From Paulinella micropora (Eukaryota; Cercozoa; Imbricatea; Euglyphida; Paulinellidae), in assembly GCA_019918135.1 (NCBI GenBank), contig WBZZ01004751.1:146001-210000 (forward strand): a stretch of 64,000 bases of DNA, written 5' to 3'. Positions 39,086 through 50,382 of this stretch are shown in pieces (positions within the stretch are counted from its first letter, which is position 1; each line of letters begins with the position of its first letter). The notes below the pieces were generated by a model. It did not search any database. It had not been told where the DNA came from and was given only the letters and a program-made list of their open reading frames with translations. Both the position numbers and the translations under genes were made by a program.

Positions 39086-39796
39086 TTAATTTTGATTTTT
39101 GCTTACTGTTTGGCCGGAAACACCATTTAGCGCACGGCCCGCTTCTTCCGTCGATTTCGGAGGGACGGGCCCCAAGATGTCTAGGAAGGCGCTGATACTG
39201 CTGACGCAGTGCATGATAGCCTCGGACGCCCTGTCTAGGCTAGCCGTTAGTACGTCTGCAGGAGGCGCCGACAGTTCTTCGCCCAGCCACAGCTCCAGCC
39301 ACGCACTGTCAGAAGGTGGCGGGCGGCGGGGGAACTATTCACAACTTTCTACCGTCGTGTGGGGCGGCTGCATGTTCCAATGTTCGGCCGTGTACTTGAG
39401 CACTGTCGCCAGGGGCGCTTCTTGCTTACAAAAGCCCAGCATACATTTTCTCCACTTGCGATAAAAGATTTCCTCTCCGTCGCCAATGTCTAGGCCGCCG
39501 GGTGGTATTCCTATGACCGTGTAGCGCAGCCTGTCCCATTCGTGTCGTACTTGTCGCAAACTGTCCGCACGGCCGATGATTTTGCCCGCGGACAGCCTGC
39601 AGCGCTTGGGACCGGCCGGCGCCGGCGCGGGGTAGAGCCGCAATTTCCTTTCTTCCAGGTGCACCTTCTTGGCCTTGTCCTTGACGAGGGTCACGTACAC
39701 AAAAGCGACTAACAACAGCTGGGCCCCGCCGTTTGGCCTCGAGAAGGCCAGCATGAAGGGCGACGCGGCGTGCTGCCCAAGGTATGCTAACCTCAT
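39086..39796 (-). pseudogene. Uncharacterised protein gene with in-frame TAG
   Basis: ATG 39,796 starts a frame with a hydrophobic segment (GGAQLLLVAFVYVTLV) then a charged soluble part (SLRQVRHEWDRLRYTVIGIP; GDGEEIFYRKWRKCM). It stops at TAG 39,335-39,337 after 153 residues, but the same frame continues protein-like for another 82 codons (DSAWLELWLGEELSAPPADV; IMHCVSSISAFLDILGPVPP) to TAA 39,086. One base change (CAG to TAG or TAC to TAG) explains it. Frame open upstream to 40,021, but that part is pyrimidine-rich. No family recognised. Confidence 0.5.
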
Positions 39797-40574
39797 TGAA
39801 CTGGCGGTCTGGCCTACCGAATACGAAAAGAAACAGAAGTGTGCGGTAGGGTGTGGGGGAGAGCTGGGCAAAGGAAACAAAAAGTGGAAACAGAGAACAA
39901 CAAAAAGAAACAGAAGTGTGCGGGAGATAGGAGGCGGGAGGGAGGGAGGGGTCACAAAAGAGGCTCGGTATGTGTTGCTGTGCATTTTGTTCCCGCCATT
40001 CTGCACTTGGTTCGCATTCACGTGGAGAGTTCTTTGACTAGCGTCTTTTTCCCACCCACACCCCCCTCCCCTTCACCAACCAGCAAAAGCCACTTTTTCT
40101 TTGTTTGCGAAAGGGCTCACCCCCCAGAGACTCGTAAGGGGTGCGGGAAAAGGAACAGGAAAGGGTGCGGGAAAAAGGAACAGGAAAGGGTGCGGGGAAA
40201 AGGAACGGGAAAGGGTGCGGGAAAAAGGAACAGGAAAGGGTGCGGGAAAAAGGAAGGGCGCGGGAGGGCGCTTTCGTGCAGGACAAAAAGCAGGTCCTGC
40301 CCGCCCGCACCCTCTTTCCCCCCCCCCCCCCCGCTTTTCTTGGGCTCTGTTCTTCATATATATCCCTCACCCCCCCCCCCTCTCTCGCTCCCCCCCCCCC
40401 CCCCCCCCGCGCCCCCCCCCCCCCGGAACGTACTACAATCTTTTGCCCGTACCCACTACTTCCCCCCCCCCCTTTTTTTTTTGCTTTGTTTGGAGGGAAG
40501 ACGTGGAGGGAGGGGGGGTTACAGGACGCCGACCTTTCCTCGCCCCAAAACTTCTGCAAAGAAAAATTAGCTTC
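39797..40574. other. Divergent gap: 24-bp minisatellite and C tracts
   Basis: Contains the minisatellite at 40,138-40,252 and then many C runs (40,320, 40,370, 40,390, 40,419, 40,461). Holds the ERCC4 gene promoter. No gene. Confidence 0.6.
40138..40252. repeat. 24-25-bp tandem repeat (gggtgcgggaaaaaggaaca)
   Basis: Five near-perfect copies, differing only in A-run length and one G/A change. Non-coding; it creates spurious open frames on both strands. Confidence 0.9.
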
Positions 40575-41677
40575 ATGGAGCACGACACAGGTTGGTGGGG
40601 CCGTTCGGCCTGGATCGCCGAGCAAGCTCGCGGCACTGGTGCTTGCTGGCAAGCGTGGGCCACCGCCAGGGGCGCGAAGCGATCGGACTTCCCGGACATC
40701 AACGGGCTGCGAGATTTCTGGCAGCGCTTTGTGACAGTGGCCTGGGCCGCGCCCGATGCGCCGCTTATGGCCGGCGCGCAGCCGCACAAGACAGAAATCT
40801 CAGCCGAACTGGCGAGGCTGAGCGACCAGGAGCTGAAGCGCGGTTCGCGGTTGTGGTTCGCGGCGCCTACTGATGTAGCGGCGCTGCTAGTGCTCGATCA
40901 CCGGGAAAAGTTCCTGGTGCAGTGCCTGGGGCAGCTGCCGTTCGTCAGGGTCGAAACGCTGCAGGTGGGCGACATAGCGTTCCGGCGCGGGGCGGTTGTC
41001 GAACGTGTGTTCGAGCGCAAGCGCGCCGACGACTGTGTGCAGTCCATCAGGTCGGGCCGTTTCCAAAAACAGCGGCTGGCGCTGGCAGAGTGGGCCAGCA
41101 CGCGCTCGGCGACCGCCGGTTACATACTGGAGAGCCCCGCGTGGCTGCTGACTGTCTCGTCCTGCGAGTTGCTGGCGCCCGTGCGCGGCAGCCTGTCGCG
41201 CCACGGGACATTGGAGCCCGGCCTCGTCACGATGCTGCGGGCCGCCGAGAGCAGCACGACCATGAGGTACGGCCTGCTGTGGCTGACAACGGCCCACGGT
41301 TCGATTCGGTGCTGCTGCTGCTGAACTTGTTCCGGGTCTGGGTCTGCGCCGAAACCGTCGCGTCGCTGCAGGACGCGGTCGTGCAGGAACGCGCCAACAC
41401 CGTGCGGCGGGGGGCCGAATGTGAACGGTTGGGCGTCTACGCGGCCGTGCGGGGGGTGAGCCCCGCGGTGGCCCGCGCTATTTGTGCGCGCTTTCCCACC
41501 GTGGCGAGCCTGGTCCAGGACGCCGCGGCGCGGGGGCCGCGCGCCGCGCTGCGCGAACTCTCGGACTTGCGCGTTAGGACCGGAGGCCGCAGGTTGGGGC
41601 CCAAGCTCGCGGCCAGGCTTTGCTGCCGCTTCGGCGTGCTGCCGTGCACTGCTAATGGTTTGCCGTGCCGGTGCTAG
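40575..41677 (+). CDS. ERCC4-type (XPF/MUS81-like) nuclease, frame broken once
   Basis: ATG 40,575. Residues about 120-180 carry the ERCC4 nuclease block: VRVETLQVGDIAF, then VVERVFERKRADDCVQSIRS and GRFQKQRLAL, matching V.tL.vGD......ERK..dD...Si...RF..Q; the catalytic ERK..DD residues are intact. The frame ends in a CCCC-encoding tract at 41,324, while the +2 frame continues with LLLLNLFRVWVCAETVASLQ and a helix-hairpin-helix-like end (VSPAVARAICARFPTVASLV) to 41,677; combined length about 367. Family members cut branched DNA as dimers. The shift near 41,305 may be a sequencing indel in GC-rich repeats or real. Likely repair or recombination role. Confidence 0.7.
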
Positions 41678-42142
41678 TAACCAGAGATATAGCTTTGGTA
41701 TATTTAGTAAACCATGTTTCACGTAACTTACAGAAACTGTTTATTTCACAATGCTCCGAAATCACCGTGCAAGGCTTTTTTACGAATTCAAGTCCGAGCG
41801 CCCTGGCGTAAAGATTAGATGTGCTAGAATTTAAGAGAGCAAAGCACCGTCTGGCCCGCAATCTTTCGCTAGACACAGATGCCGCACTGTTGCGCCGTGT
41901 CTGGTACAGTGAGTTGCGGAGAGAGGCAGGGGCGCGGGTGTGTGGGGGGAGGGGGGCCGTGCGCACGCCGTGGGGCTGGCCCCCCCCCCTCCCCATTCTC
42001 CAGATCATTCCTTTGCTCTCCCTCCTGAACAACTACCTCTCTCTCCTTCGGCCCCCCCCCCCACCTTTCCCTGCCCCGTCTCGTGACTCCTTTTCCGCCA
42101 GCTTTTTCTTTTTTCTTCTTAATCGTAGAACGAACCCAAAGC
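41678..42142. other. Gap with a possible 5' exon and 220-nt intron
   Basis: A short protein-like stretch (FKRAKHRLARNLSLDTDAAL, LRRVWY) ends at 41,908 before gtgagt. A pyrimidine-rich run leads to atcgtag at 42,122-42,128. Joining 41,908 to 42,129 keeps the frame into ATG 42,143. So the next gene may have a spliced 5' end. No ATG is in frame with this stretch, so support is weak. Confidence 0.3.
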
Positions 42143-43414
42143 ATGGCGTGCCCGCCCTTGCTGTCGGACATCGCGCGTTCGACCCTGTGGTACAACGTGG
42201 CCGATGCCACGGCCGTCGTGCGTCTGCTGGGGCGCGGCCACTTACAGGCGCAGGGCAGGTACGGCTTGCTGGCGTTCTTGTCGGAGAGCTGCAACGGCCG
42301 CCACAGTTGCACGTGCCTGATCTGTGCCCTAGAACGCAGAGCTCCTTGCTCGTCGAAACAACCCGAGCCGGTGGCGGAGTGCCGTTGCATCAACTGCCGC
42401 GTGTTCAGGCAGGATGGCACCGCCCACGCGGAGAGCAATAATCGGCGCCGCGTCCTGTTGTTTACGCAGCGCGGCTTCGAGTCCAGGCCCCACGAAGAGA
42501 GCCTGTTGATGCTCTCGTTCGGGACCCGCAGCGGGTTCGGCTGTGCGGCCGTCGGGCTGAACCTGGGCCTGTGGAAGCGCCAGACCTTCCACGACCAGCT
42601 GTGCGGAGAGGGCAGCCTACGACGGAACCGTACACCGCTGGCCGAAACGGCCACCGCCATGTTCGGCCGGCGGCGCGAGGCCCGGCTCTGCGCCCTGATC
42701 TCGGCCCCGATCGACTCGGACTGCGACTGCGCGTTGTGCCGCAAATATAGCGAGCAGGGGCCGCTGCAGCTGCTGCTGCCACACACAGAAAGTGGCAAAG
42801 AAGAAGGGGAAAAACCAGAGGAGGAAAAAGAAGAGCGCAGGTTGCACGAGAACGTCGAGCTGGCCCGCAACTTGCGGGTGCTGGCGCGGCTGCGCCAGGC
42901 CTCGGGCTGCAGCAACCTGTGGCAGATCCAAGTGCGGGCCGCCACTGCCACCGTCGTCGACGACCTGAGCTACTACGGCGCCAAGCGGACACTGCAGTTT
43001 CTGTCGGGCCTGGCCGCGATGGCCGCGAGGGCCGGCCCGGCGGATCCTGTGCTGGAACGTGAGATCGGGCCCTTGGTGCCGTACGGCAAGCAACGCGGGA
43101 CGGGCCGCTTTTATTTGCTCGTGTCCGGAGAGAGGCGCGAGCAGGAATACGAGGCGCTAATAAGCAGGGGCCTGGAGGTCGTGAGAGTGACTACGCTCGA
43201 TGCCCCCGCGGTCGCGGACTGGAGCACCAACCCCAGCATTTATTTGCGGCGGTCCTTTCCTAGTAGCGGGCGTGAACGGGTTGTGCTGGACATGGTGAAC
43301 CGCGTAACGGAGCAAGGGGGCGGTGCGGCGGCGGCGGGCTTGGACTTTAGTCTCGAACCTAGCTTCTTGGTGTTCAAGTGCAGCCGTTTAGTTAGAGAAA
43401 GCCTGGCTTCGTGA
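42143..43414 (+). CDS. Uncharacterised cysteine-rich protein
   Basis: 423 residues from ATG 42,143. The N-terminal half has clustered Cys pairs (CNGRHSCTCLICALE; CRCINCRVF; later DCDCALCRKY) with His residues, suggesting zinc binding. A short acidic/Lys segment at about 215-235 (EEGEKPEEEKEERRLHE) precedes a helical middle and an alpha/beta-like end (GRFYLLVSGERREQEYEALI). I recognise no family. No signal peptide, so probably intracellular. Frame intact. Confidence 0.6.
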   Translation: MACPPLLSDIARSTLWYNVADATAVVRLLGRGHLQAQGRYGLLAFLSESCNGRHSCTCLICALERRAPCSSKQPEPVAECRCINCRVFRQDGTAHAESNNRRRVLLFTQRGFESRPHEESLLMLSFGTRSGFGCAAVGLNLGLWKRQTFHDQLCGEGSLRRNRTPLAETATAMFGRRREARLCALISAPIDSDCDCALCRKYSEQGPLQLLLPHTESGKEEGEKPEEEKEERRLHENVELARNLRVLARLRQASGCSNLWQIQVRAATATVVDDLSYYGAKRTLQFLSGLAAMAARAGPADPVLEREIGPLVPYGKQRGTGRFYLLVSGERREQEYEALISRGLEVVRVTTLDAPAVADWSTNPSIYLRRSFPSSGRERVVLDMVNRVTEQGGGAAAAGLDFSLEPSFLVFKCSRLVRESLAS

Positions 43415-43732
43415 CAAAAAGCACCCGAAAAAAGATTTATTCGAAATTAAAAAAAAATATTGACACAGTTTTTTTTGGAGCCAGAAAGGACAGAGCAATC
43501 TTTTCTTTCTGGAAAGATGCTGAAGAAGAAAGGATTGGAGAGGGGGGGGGGGGGCGGGCAAGGGGAGAGGTATGCACGACATTTCTTTTCTTTTTTTTTG
43601 TTTGCTTCTAACTGGCTGAGAGACTAAATTTAGGCCACTTCTTGGTTTTTCTTTTGATTACGAACATCTCAGCTCAATTTGTAAAAAACAAACTGGACCG
43701 GCCCTTTGATACGTTAGAATAGATTTATTTTT
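43415..43732. other. Convergent gap with a G12 run
   Basis: A/T runs at 43,447-43,475 and a G12 run at 43,541, one of few C/G homopolymers in a convergent gap. tttattttttt at about 43,724 gives an AATAAA-type signal for the minus-strand gene. No gene. Confidence 0.5.
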
Positions 43733-44815
43733 TTACCTGTTTTTGCCACAAACTTTACAAGCTTTGCTACCCTGGCTGCTCAAGACACGACCATCTGGAT
43801 CCACCCACACGCCCGTTTTTTCTCTTATCACTTTAGCTCTCAGTACGTCTGCGCGCTTGCTTCGATTCATGATAGAGACAACCCCATTCAGTGGTTTGAC
43901 CAGAAAGTCCAGGACGTCAGGAGATATGCTCCAGGCCCGCACAAAAAACATTAACAGGCGCGCCCCGTTGTAACCTAGACGGTAGCACGCAAGCCGTAAC
44001 TGCTTCCAGTCTTCGACCTCGCCCAGTTCTGTGCGCCACTCAGAAGGAATTCTTGTACCAACGTTATACTTGTCATGGTGTAGGAATTCTTTCAGCAACC
44101 CTACCGTCTGGGCCTCATCCGCTACTGTAACATCATAGGCCTTGCTATCCGAATACGGAGCGAACAGGCGCTCTCTCTTTGTGTCCATTTGTGACAACGT
44201 CTTGTCCAGTGTGAGCACACTATCTATATTGGCTATGGCGCACGCTGGTGCATCTTGCACAAGCTTGCCCAACACCATCGCCAGCTGCCCCGTCGCAAAC
44301 TCGAAATCTTTCGCGTAAAAATAATCTTTCGCCAAACTGTCATTGTGTCTTATCGTCACCAGAGGCAGCGATAGTAGATTTTTGTCGTCCCAACGAGGCC
44401 AGCGTCGTTCGGGCTCCTTCTCTGCGTGCAGAGTGATAGAGGCACGTCCCTGCTCGTACACTTGTTTGCCGCTCCTGTTGTATCCCCAACTGCACTTTGT
44501 CTCCAGCGTCGCAACAACACTGTCTTTCGACTTGAATTCGTACTTCCCGGCCTCTTCTTTTATCGCGTCAAACCAGATGCTTTCTCCTTTCAATATTTCT
44601 GCGCGTACTTCTTCTGCTGTATCATCACGCCGCCGAAGGCGCAACGGTATCTTGGCGTCAGGCGTCGTTAGCTTGTCGCGGATAATCTTAAACAGATCCG
44701 GTAAGTCCTGCCAATGTCCGATTTCGACATTTTGCGTGATGTAATCTGCAGCATAGGAGCGTTGGTCTCTAGGGCATATCTTGAAACATCTCACGGACAC
44801 AGAAACCGTCGTCAT
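43733..44815 (-). CDS. Uncharacterised protein with C-terminal CxxC
   Basis: 360 residues from ATG 44,815. Soluble, mixed alpha/beta composition, less GC-biased codons than the neighbours. The tail (GSKACKVCGKNR) holds one CxxC pair, a possible half zinc-binding site. Visible segments such as ESIWFDAIKEEAGKYEF and LGYNGARLLMFFVRAWS do not match a family I know. No signal peptide or membrane helix. The frame is intact, so it is probably functional. Confidence 0.6.
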   Translation of the reverse strand: MTTVSVSVRCFKICPRDQRSYAADYITQNVEIGHWQDLPDLFKIIRDKLTTPDAKIPLRLRRRDDTAEEVRAEILKGESIWFDAIKEEAGKYEFKSKDSVVATLETKCSWGYNRSGKQVYEQGRASITLHAEKEPERRWPRWDDKNLLSLPLVTIRHNDSLAKDYFYAKDFEFATGQLAMVLGKLVQDAPACAIANIDSVLTLDKTLSQMDTKRERLFAPYSDSKAYDVTVADEAQTVGLLKEFLHHDKYNVGTRIPSEWRTELGEVEDWKQLRLACYRLGYNGARLLMFFVRAWSISPDVLDFLVKPLNGVVSIMNRSKRADVLRAKVIREKTGVWVDPDGRVLSSQGSKACKVCGKNR

Positions 44816-45342
44816 TGCTGTTGTGCAAGAAAAAAAGCCAACAGTCCACTTTAAAAGATTTATGTCGCAAGAAAAGGTTCGAAGTCACTGCTACAACATT
44901 GCTCTTTCTACAATTCGGGACAGCAGAAAAAAGGGAGGGGAAAATGCTCTGCCTCATCCCATTCCCCCGTTCATCGGCTTGCCCCTCTTTCCAACGGGGC
45001 TGTTCTCTAGGGCGTGGGGCACGGCCTTTGCCCCCCCCCCCCCCCTCCCCTCTCGTCCCCCCATTTCAAGAGCCGTGCCAGACAACCCACACGCTGTGGC
45101 TCCCGCTCCCTCCCCCCCCCCACGCCCCGGAACGTCCTTACCCCTCTCTCTTATCCTCCTCCACAGGTCGTGTCTCCGTTTTCTTTTTTTTGCGCTTTTG
45201 GCTAAAAAAAATAAATAAACGCAAGAAATTAAACGCTCTTTGAAGAGAAAGGCAAAAACCAGCGAGAAACAGCGAGTGTGGAGCGAAATTTTTTTTCTCT
45301 CTCTCTCTCTCTCTCTCTCGGCCGGAAAAAAAAGAGGTTGCA
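44816..45342. other. Divergent gap with C tracts and CT repeat
   Basis: C runs near 45,031 and 45,113; an acceptor-like cctcctccacag near 45,167; a CT-dinucleotide run at 45,296-45,319 just before the glycoprotein ATG at 45,343. No gene. Confidence 0.5.
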
Positions 45343-48300
45343 ATGTTGCTGTTGTGGTTGTGGTGGTTGCTGTCGTCGGTCGCCGGCGCCGACACCCTCG
45401 GCGGCCTGCCTAGCACGGTTTCGTGGCTGCTAGAACTGGACCTGACGGCCGCGTATCCCGGCTGGTCCGGGGACTTTGCGCCCGTACCGTTGCTGTCCAA
45501 CAACCACTGCCGCCAGTGGGCCGTCACCGGCCGACGAATTACGGCGTTGTGGTGGTGCTCGCCGAACCCGCGCGCCTTGTACAGGGACAATTGTCCCGTG
45601 CCCAAGACCACGCTCGAGGCGTACACGCTGCTGTGCTCGCCGCTCGACCTGCGGCAGGTCCAGGCGGCCGCGGACAGCATCGTGGGCCTGCGGCTCGGGC
45701 CCGCCGGCGGGGGGCGCACAACGGCGTGGCAGTGGTCCGAGGAAGACATCACGGTGTGGTGGAGCGAGGTCGACCTCGCACGACTGGAGCGACTGTTTGA
45801 CGGCGCGCCCGAAACCTTGCTGGCGCTGCCGTCGTGGGCGGTCGCGGCCGTCACTAAAGAAACAGCTGCCAATGGGACTTTCTACAAGTGGCAGGCCGTG
45901 GTGTGCGGACCAGAAACGACGCCGCTGAGCGCGCCGGCAGGCTTTCCTGTCTGGCGCTACTGCTGCCGCGTCGTCGGGAACCTGCGGGACGCTTCTACTA
46001 CGGACGCGCGGTACGAGGACGCCTGCGCCGACGTGCCCCAGAGGCTGCTGATTTCCGGCGCGGACCCGCAGCCCGCGGAGCCCTGCGGGCCCGAGCAGAC
46101 CGTCGTCTTGTGCGACAGCAGGCAAGCTCCTGCGGTTGCCTAGAATACGACGTCGTTTGTGCCGCCCAGGCGCTGCACTGTCTTCTGCCGCTGGCCCTGC
46201 CGGGGCGAGCTGCCCGCGGCATCCGCCTGTGCCAGCACAATCAAATGGCAGGAGCCGCGCACCGGCTGTGCGGACAGCGGGCAGCTGCGGCTGCGCGCGT
46301 GCGACCGCAGCCTGCTGAGCGACGCGCACACGCCGTGCCGCAGGAGCGAACTAGCGCTCGCGTCGCCGCCGGGGGCGTCCGACTCTGAGTTCTGCGCCGT
46401 CGGGCGCCTGGGCTGTGCATTTGATGGCTGCCGCTGCTGGGCCAACGCGGGCGGTGCCGCGGGCTGCTGCGCCGCGCACCCGTTCTGCCACGGCCACGGG
46501 CGTCTGTGCGAGCGCGGGGGGTGGACTGGAACGGGCGAGCGGCCGCACGCCGTGTGCCAGTGCGACGACGGCTACGTGGGCGAGCGCTGCGAGGAGCGTT
46601 TGACAGAGCTGGTGTGCCACCTGTCGGCGCGGACGCGCGCGCTGCACGCACACCCAGTGGACGTGAGGCCGTCGCCGTCGCGCACGCCGTCGCGCACGCC
46701 GACGATCTCGGGCACATCGTCGCGCACGGCGTCCTCGACCGTAACCAGGACACCCTCGGTCACGGTGACCCCGACGCGTTCTGCCTCGCCCGGTTTGCTG
46801 CTGCGCGACGTAGGGTACAACCTCTGCTTGTGTGCGGGGTCTTCGACGTGGGAGTTGTGCCCGACGACACTCGAGCAGTACTGGCTGTGCGCCGTGGCGT
46901 TAGAGGGGTCGCTGCTTAAGAGGAACGCGGACCCCACGACGCCCTTGTTCATGCAGTCCAGGGCCTACACCGTAACGTCGTCGACCGTGGTCTCTTATCA
47001 GACCTACGCCCTGTGTGGCTCGTCCCCCGCCGGGTTGCTGTGGGGTGCGCTATCGCCGGACGCACCGGACACGCGCAGCCTCTGGTTATGGCAATTGACT
47101 GCACGCTCCGTACAAGGCGCGCCCGGAGATTTATATAAGCTAGCACAGGTCTGTGACGGCTGGCAGCAGACAAGCCAAGGCTTGTTCAGTGTGCGGATCC
47201 CGTGCTGCATTCTCAGCAGTTCGACCGGGCAAGCCGGCCAGCCGCTCATGTACGGGCCCGCCGGGGACCTTGACCAAAACTGTGCAGCGTTGCAGGCGCG
47301 CACTGTGGGGCTGGGCGGCTCGCGCACGGGGTCTCCTACCGCAACGCGCACCCCTTCAAACTCGCGCTCACAATCCCCTTCCGCTACACTTTCTGCGAGC
47401 CTGTCGGCTTCTAATTCTCCCGCGCCCGCTGCGCTTTACAGAGACATTGTGACAGGGTTGTGTCTTTGCGGCTCTACCCTCAAGTGGGGAAGCTGTCCCG
47501 TGCATCCAAGCGCGGTCCGTGACTGTGCGCTTGCTTTCTCTGGTGATCGGATGCGCGCCCCGGTGGATCCGTCGTCTTCGCAGTACCAGAAGAACTGCCT
47601 GCAGCTTGATTGCACCTCGTCCGTACTGTCCTGGCAGGCCTGCAATGCCTCGCTGCCGACTTCTACGACCCGCCAGATAGCACCAAACGTAAACGTACAG
47701 AACGGATTCCAGATGTTCTGTCAGATAGCGTGGAGGTTCTTAAAACGGGGAAACGCGGGTGACGCACTGGTCTTCGCTGATGATCTTAGGGCCGATGCTG
47801 AGCTGACTGCGTTGGCAGTAGATCTATATGCGTCCGACAGCAGGAGCGCTTCAGCTACCAGGTCGGTCACGCCGTCCGTCACATCCTCTCCGCGCACGGC
47901 AGCCGTGGTCGTGCGCAGCGGCACTGACTGCCTGCACACGCGGAACCTGTCGTGGACCAGCTGTCCGTCCGGTGCGGCCGAGCTGGACCTGGCGGTGGCG
48001 CTGTACAACTCTCGCGCAGAATGGCCCGTCACCGGCGCGTCGACCGGCCCCCCTTTTATGTTTGCGCTGGCGGCCGCCTCGGCCGTCGGCTGCAACCTCG
48101 TGCCGTCCGCGCTGACCCAGAACTTTTCGCTTGCCCTTTTGCCGCTGGACCGCAACGACGGGCTGCAGCAGGTCAGCGCGACCGAGGCGCGGCCGGGCGC
48201 ATTCCTGCTGCAGCTCACGGGCTGCGGCCTCGACCATCGTTTATGGCCACGCGTGGGGTGGGTGCCCGCCAACATGTGTGGCGAGCAGTGCCTCGTGACG

Positions 48301-50382
48301 CTGACGCCGCCGGGCGTCAGCCCGACGCCATCCGCCAGCGCCAGCACCTCGTTGAGCCCCACCGCCACGCCGAGCCGCAGCCCGGCGCCGCAGTTCGTGA
48401 TGCTGGACGGGCTGGGCCACTGCCTAAGCCTGTTCCAGGACAGCCTGAACTTCAAGGAATGTGCGGGCGGGGCCCAGCCGGGCGCCACCGAGATCTGGTA
48501 CCACGTAGAGAATTTCGTCGTCGGTTTTCCCGACTGCTGGACGACCCGGGGCAACGCCGACCTTTGCCTGACCTGCTACGGCTGCAACAAATGGAGTCCC
48601 AGCCGTGCAAACGCTGTGGTGTCCGTGTCGAATCCGGACCCGGCCGATGCTGTCTGCAACGGCTATTTAGTACGGAAGGGGACACTGACGCTGGACCAGG
48701 GCCGCCTGCGCCTGGACCTTTGCTCGGAGGGCTACTTTTCCTGGCTGCAACGCGACCTGACGTGGGTTGGCAACTCGTCCAACGCGCAACAATTCACGAT
48801 CCTGGACGTTGCGGCCGTCGGCGTAGCCACGACCAGCCCACGACCGGCGGCCCCGCCCCTCATTTGGCCGGCCATGTACCGCTGGCCGTCCTTTGGCACC
48901 TGCCTCAAGGTGTCCGCCAGCCCGAACAGAGCGGTTCCGCGGCCCGAGGTTTCTATGCAGGCTTGCCCTTCGCTGGCTGCCAGCGCCGCGACCAAGGCCC
49001 CCTACCAGTCCATCAGCGGCGGCTTCGACGGCTTGTTCTGGAGCGCTAACAAGAGCTTTTACCTGCAGTACCAAGTGGTCCCGGCCACGGGCACGTGCGA
49101 CGTGTGGAATCCAGTATGGCTGGCCCTGGAGCTGTACGAGCGCCTCTCGCCCCTTAGCATGAGAATCTTCATCGACGGCACGGGGGCGCTGCGCTGCGGT
49201 GGCAGCCCCGGCTACCCGTACGCCAAAGGCACGGACTCGTCCTACAGGTTCTTGCAGCCTGGGTCGAGCGGTTACCAAATAGTCACGGTGCAGCCCTACG
49301 ACGTCAGCGCCTCGCCGACCACGTCGTCAACCGCTTCCGTGTCGGGGACGCCGTCGCGCACGCCATCTGTGTCACCGACGCCGCGGCCGCTGGTGTACGA
49401 GACGACGCAGGGCTATGTGAACTTGATCGTGTCCCGACTGCTGGCTGGCGCGAGCGGCGAGGAGCTGCTGTGGCTTGGGCCTACCGGCCGCGTGGCCACG
49501 ACGCTGGCGTCCATCGCGCTGGACCCGCGCGGCGGGCTAGACGCGGATAGCCGCCAGGCGCAGTGGTGTACACTTCTGCCCGACGCGGACCGCCTCCGGT
49601 ACTCAATCGTCTTTGCCAACTACGGGGCTGGCAGCAACAAGTGGTACGGCAACGGCACAACCGTCACGACCTCAGCGGCTGGTGGCTCGAGCGAATGGTT
49701 CGAACTGGTACAGATAGCTCCGGCGGGCTCGCGCAACGTGTTGGCCATCTTCAGCGGCCCGCTGTACCAGCTGGCGATCTCAAATGGCTGCGCCGGCGTC
49801 GGCAGCACCACGGCAGAGATTGCGGTGCTGCCGTGCGGCAGCAGCGGGACCGCGATTTATTTGCTGACACAGAACCCACCTTCCATGACTCCTTCCATAA
49901 CGCCTACCATTTCAGTCACGCCCTCTATAACGCCCACCATTTCAGTCACACCCACCATGACGCCCACAATTTCAGTCACGCCCACAATTTCAGCCACGCC
50001 TTCAGCCAGCCCGCAGAACCCCGTTAGGCGCTTTATGTGTGGAAAATTACCAGACTATTGTCTCAGTACTACAGTGTTAGAAAACGGGAATCCTTGGTTG
50101 GTAACTAGCTACTGCGGTACTAACCCGGCAGACAGCGCCTCGGGGTTTGTGGTCGGGTACGGCCCCCTACCCCAGCCCGTTTACTGGGCGGCCGATAGGT
50201 CCTTTTGCCTCGTAACCAGCAGCAATGACCTTTATGCGCAATTGAGCAACGAGGGAACGTGTAACATCTTGCTAACCCCGTCAAACACACTGAAAAGGAA
50301 TAATGCTAATGTCTACGTAAATTGTGAAAGTGCTGGTTACGTGAAATTAGCAATTGACAACAGTGAGACCTTTGGGGTGTAG
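45343..50382 (+). CDS. Modular secreted glycoprotein with EGF-like unit and mucin-like linkers; in-frame TAG
   Basis: 1,679 codons. ATG 45,343 begins a signal peptide (MLLLWLWWLLSSVAGAD). Codons 1-266 form a Cys-containing domain, ended by TAG at 46,141-46,143; the same frame continues without another stop to 50,382. Then an EGF-like unit (HPFCHGHGRLCE ... CQCDDGYVGERCEE) and about seven modules with short motifs such as GLCLC, GHCLSL and GTCLKV, reminiscent of ricin-type beta-trefoil repeats. Modules are separated by six Ser/Thr/Pro linkers (46,660, 47,315, 47,830, 48,310, 49,305, 49,880), the last with repeated TPTISVTP. No transmembrane helix at the C-terminus. Likely O-glycosylated, extracellular or virion-surface, possibly carbohydrate-binding. 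The TAG may be a nonsense change (CAG or TAC origin). Confidence 0.65.
49880..50025 (+). repeat. Ser/Thr/Pro linker repeat (acgcccaccatttcagtcac)
   Basis: About six imperfect 18-24-bp copies encoding TPTISVTP-like units, the most regular of six linkers in the glycoprotein gene. Confidence 0.75.

Noticed and set aside
5481..46143. Reassigned stop codons as the cause of in-frame TAA/TAG/TGA
   Set aside because: TAA, TAG and TGA all terminate other confident genes here (for example TAG 53,592, TAA 43,733, TGA 43,414).
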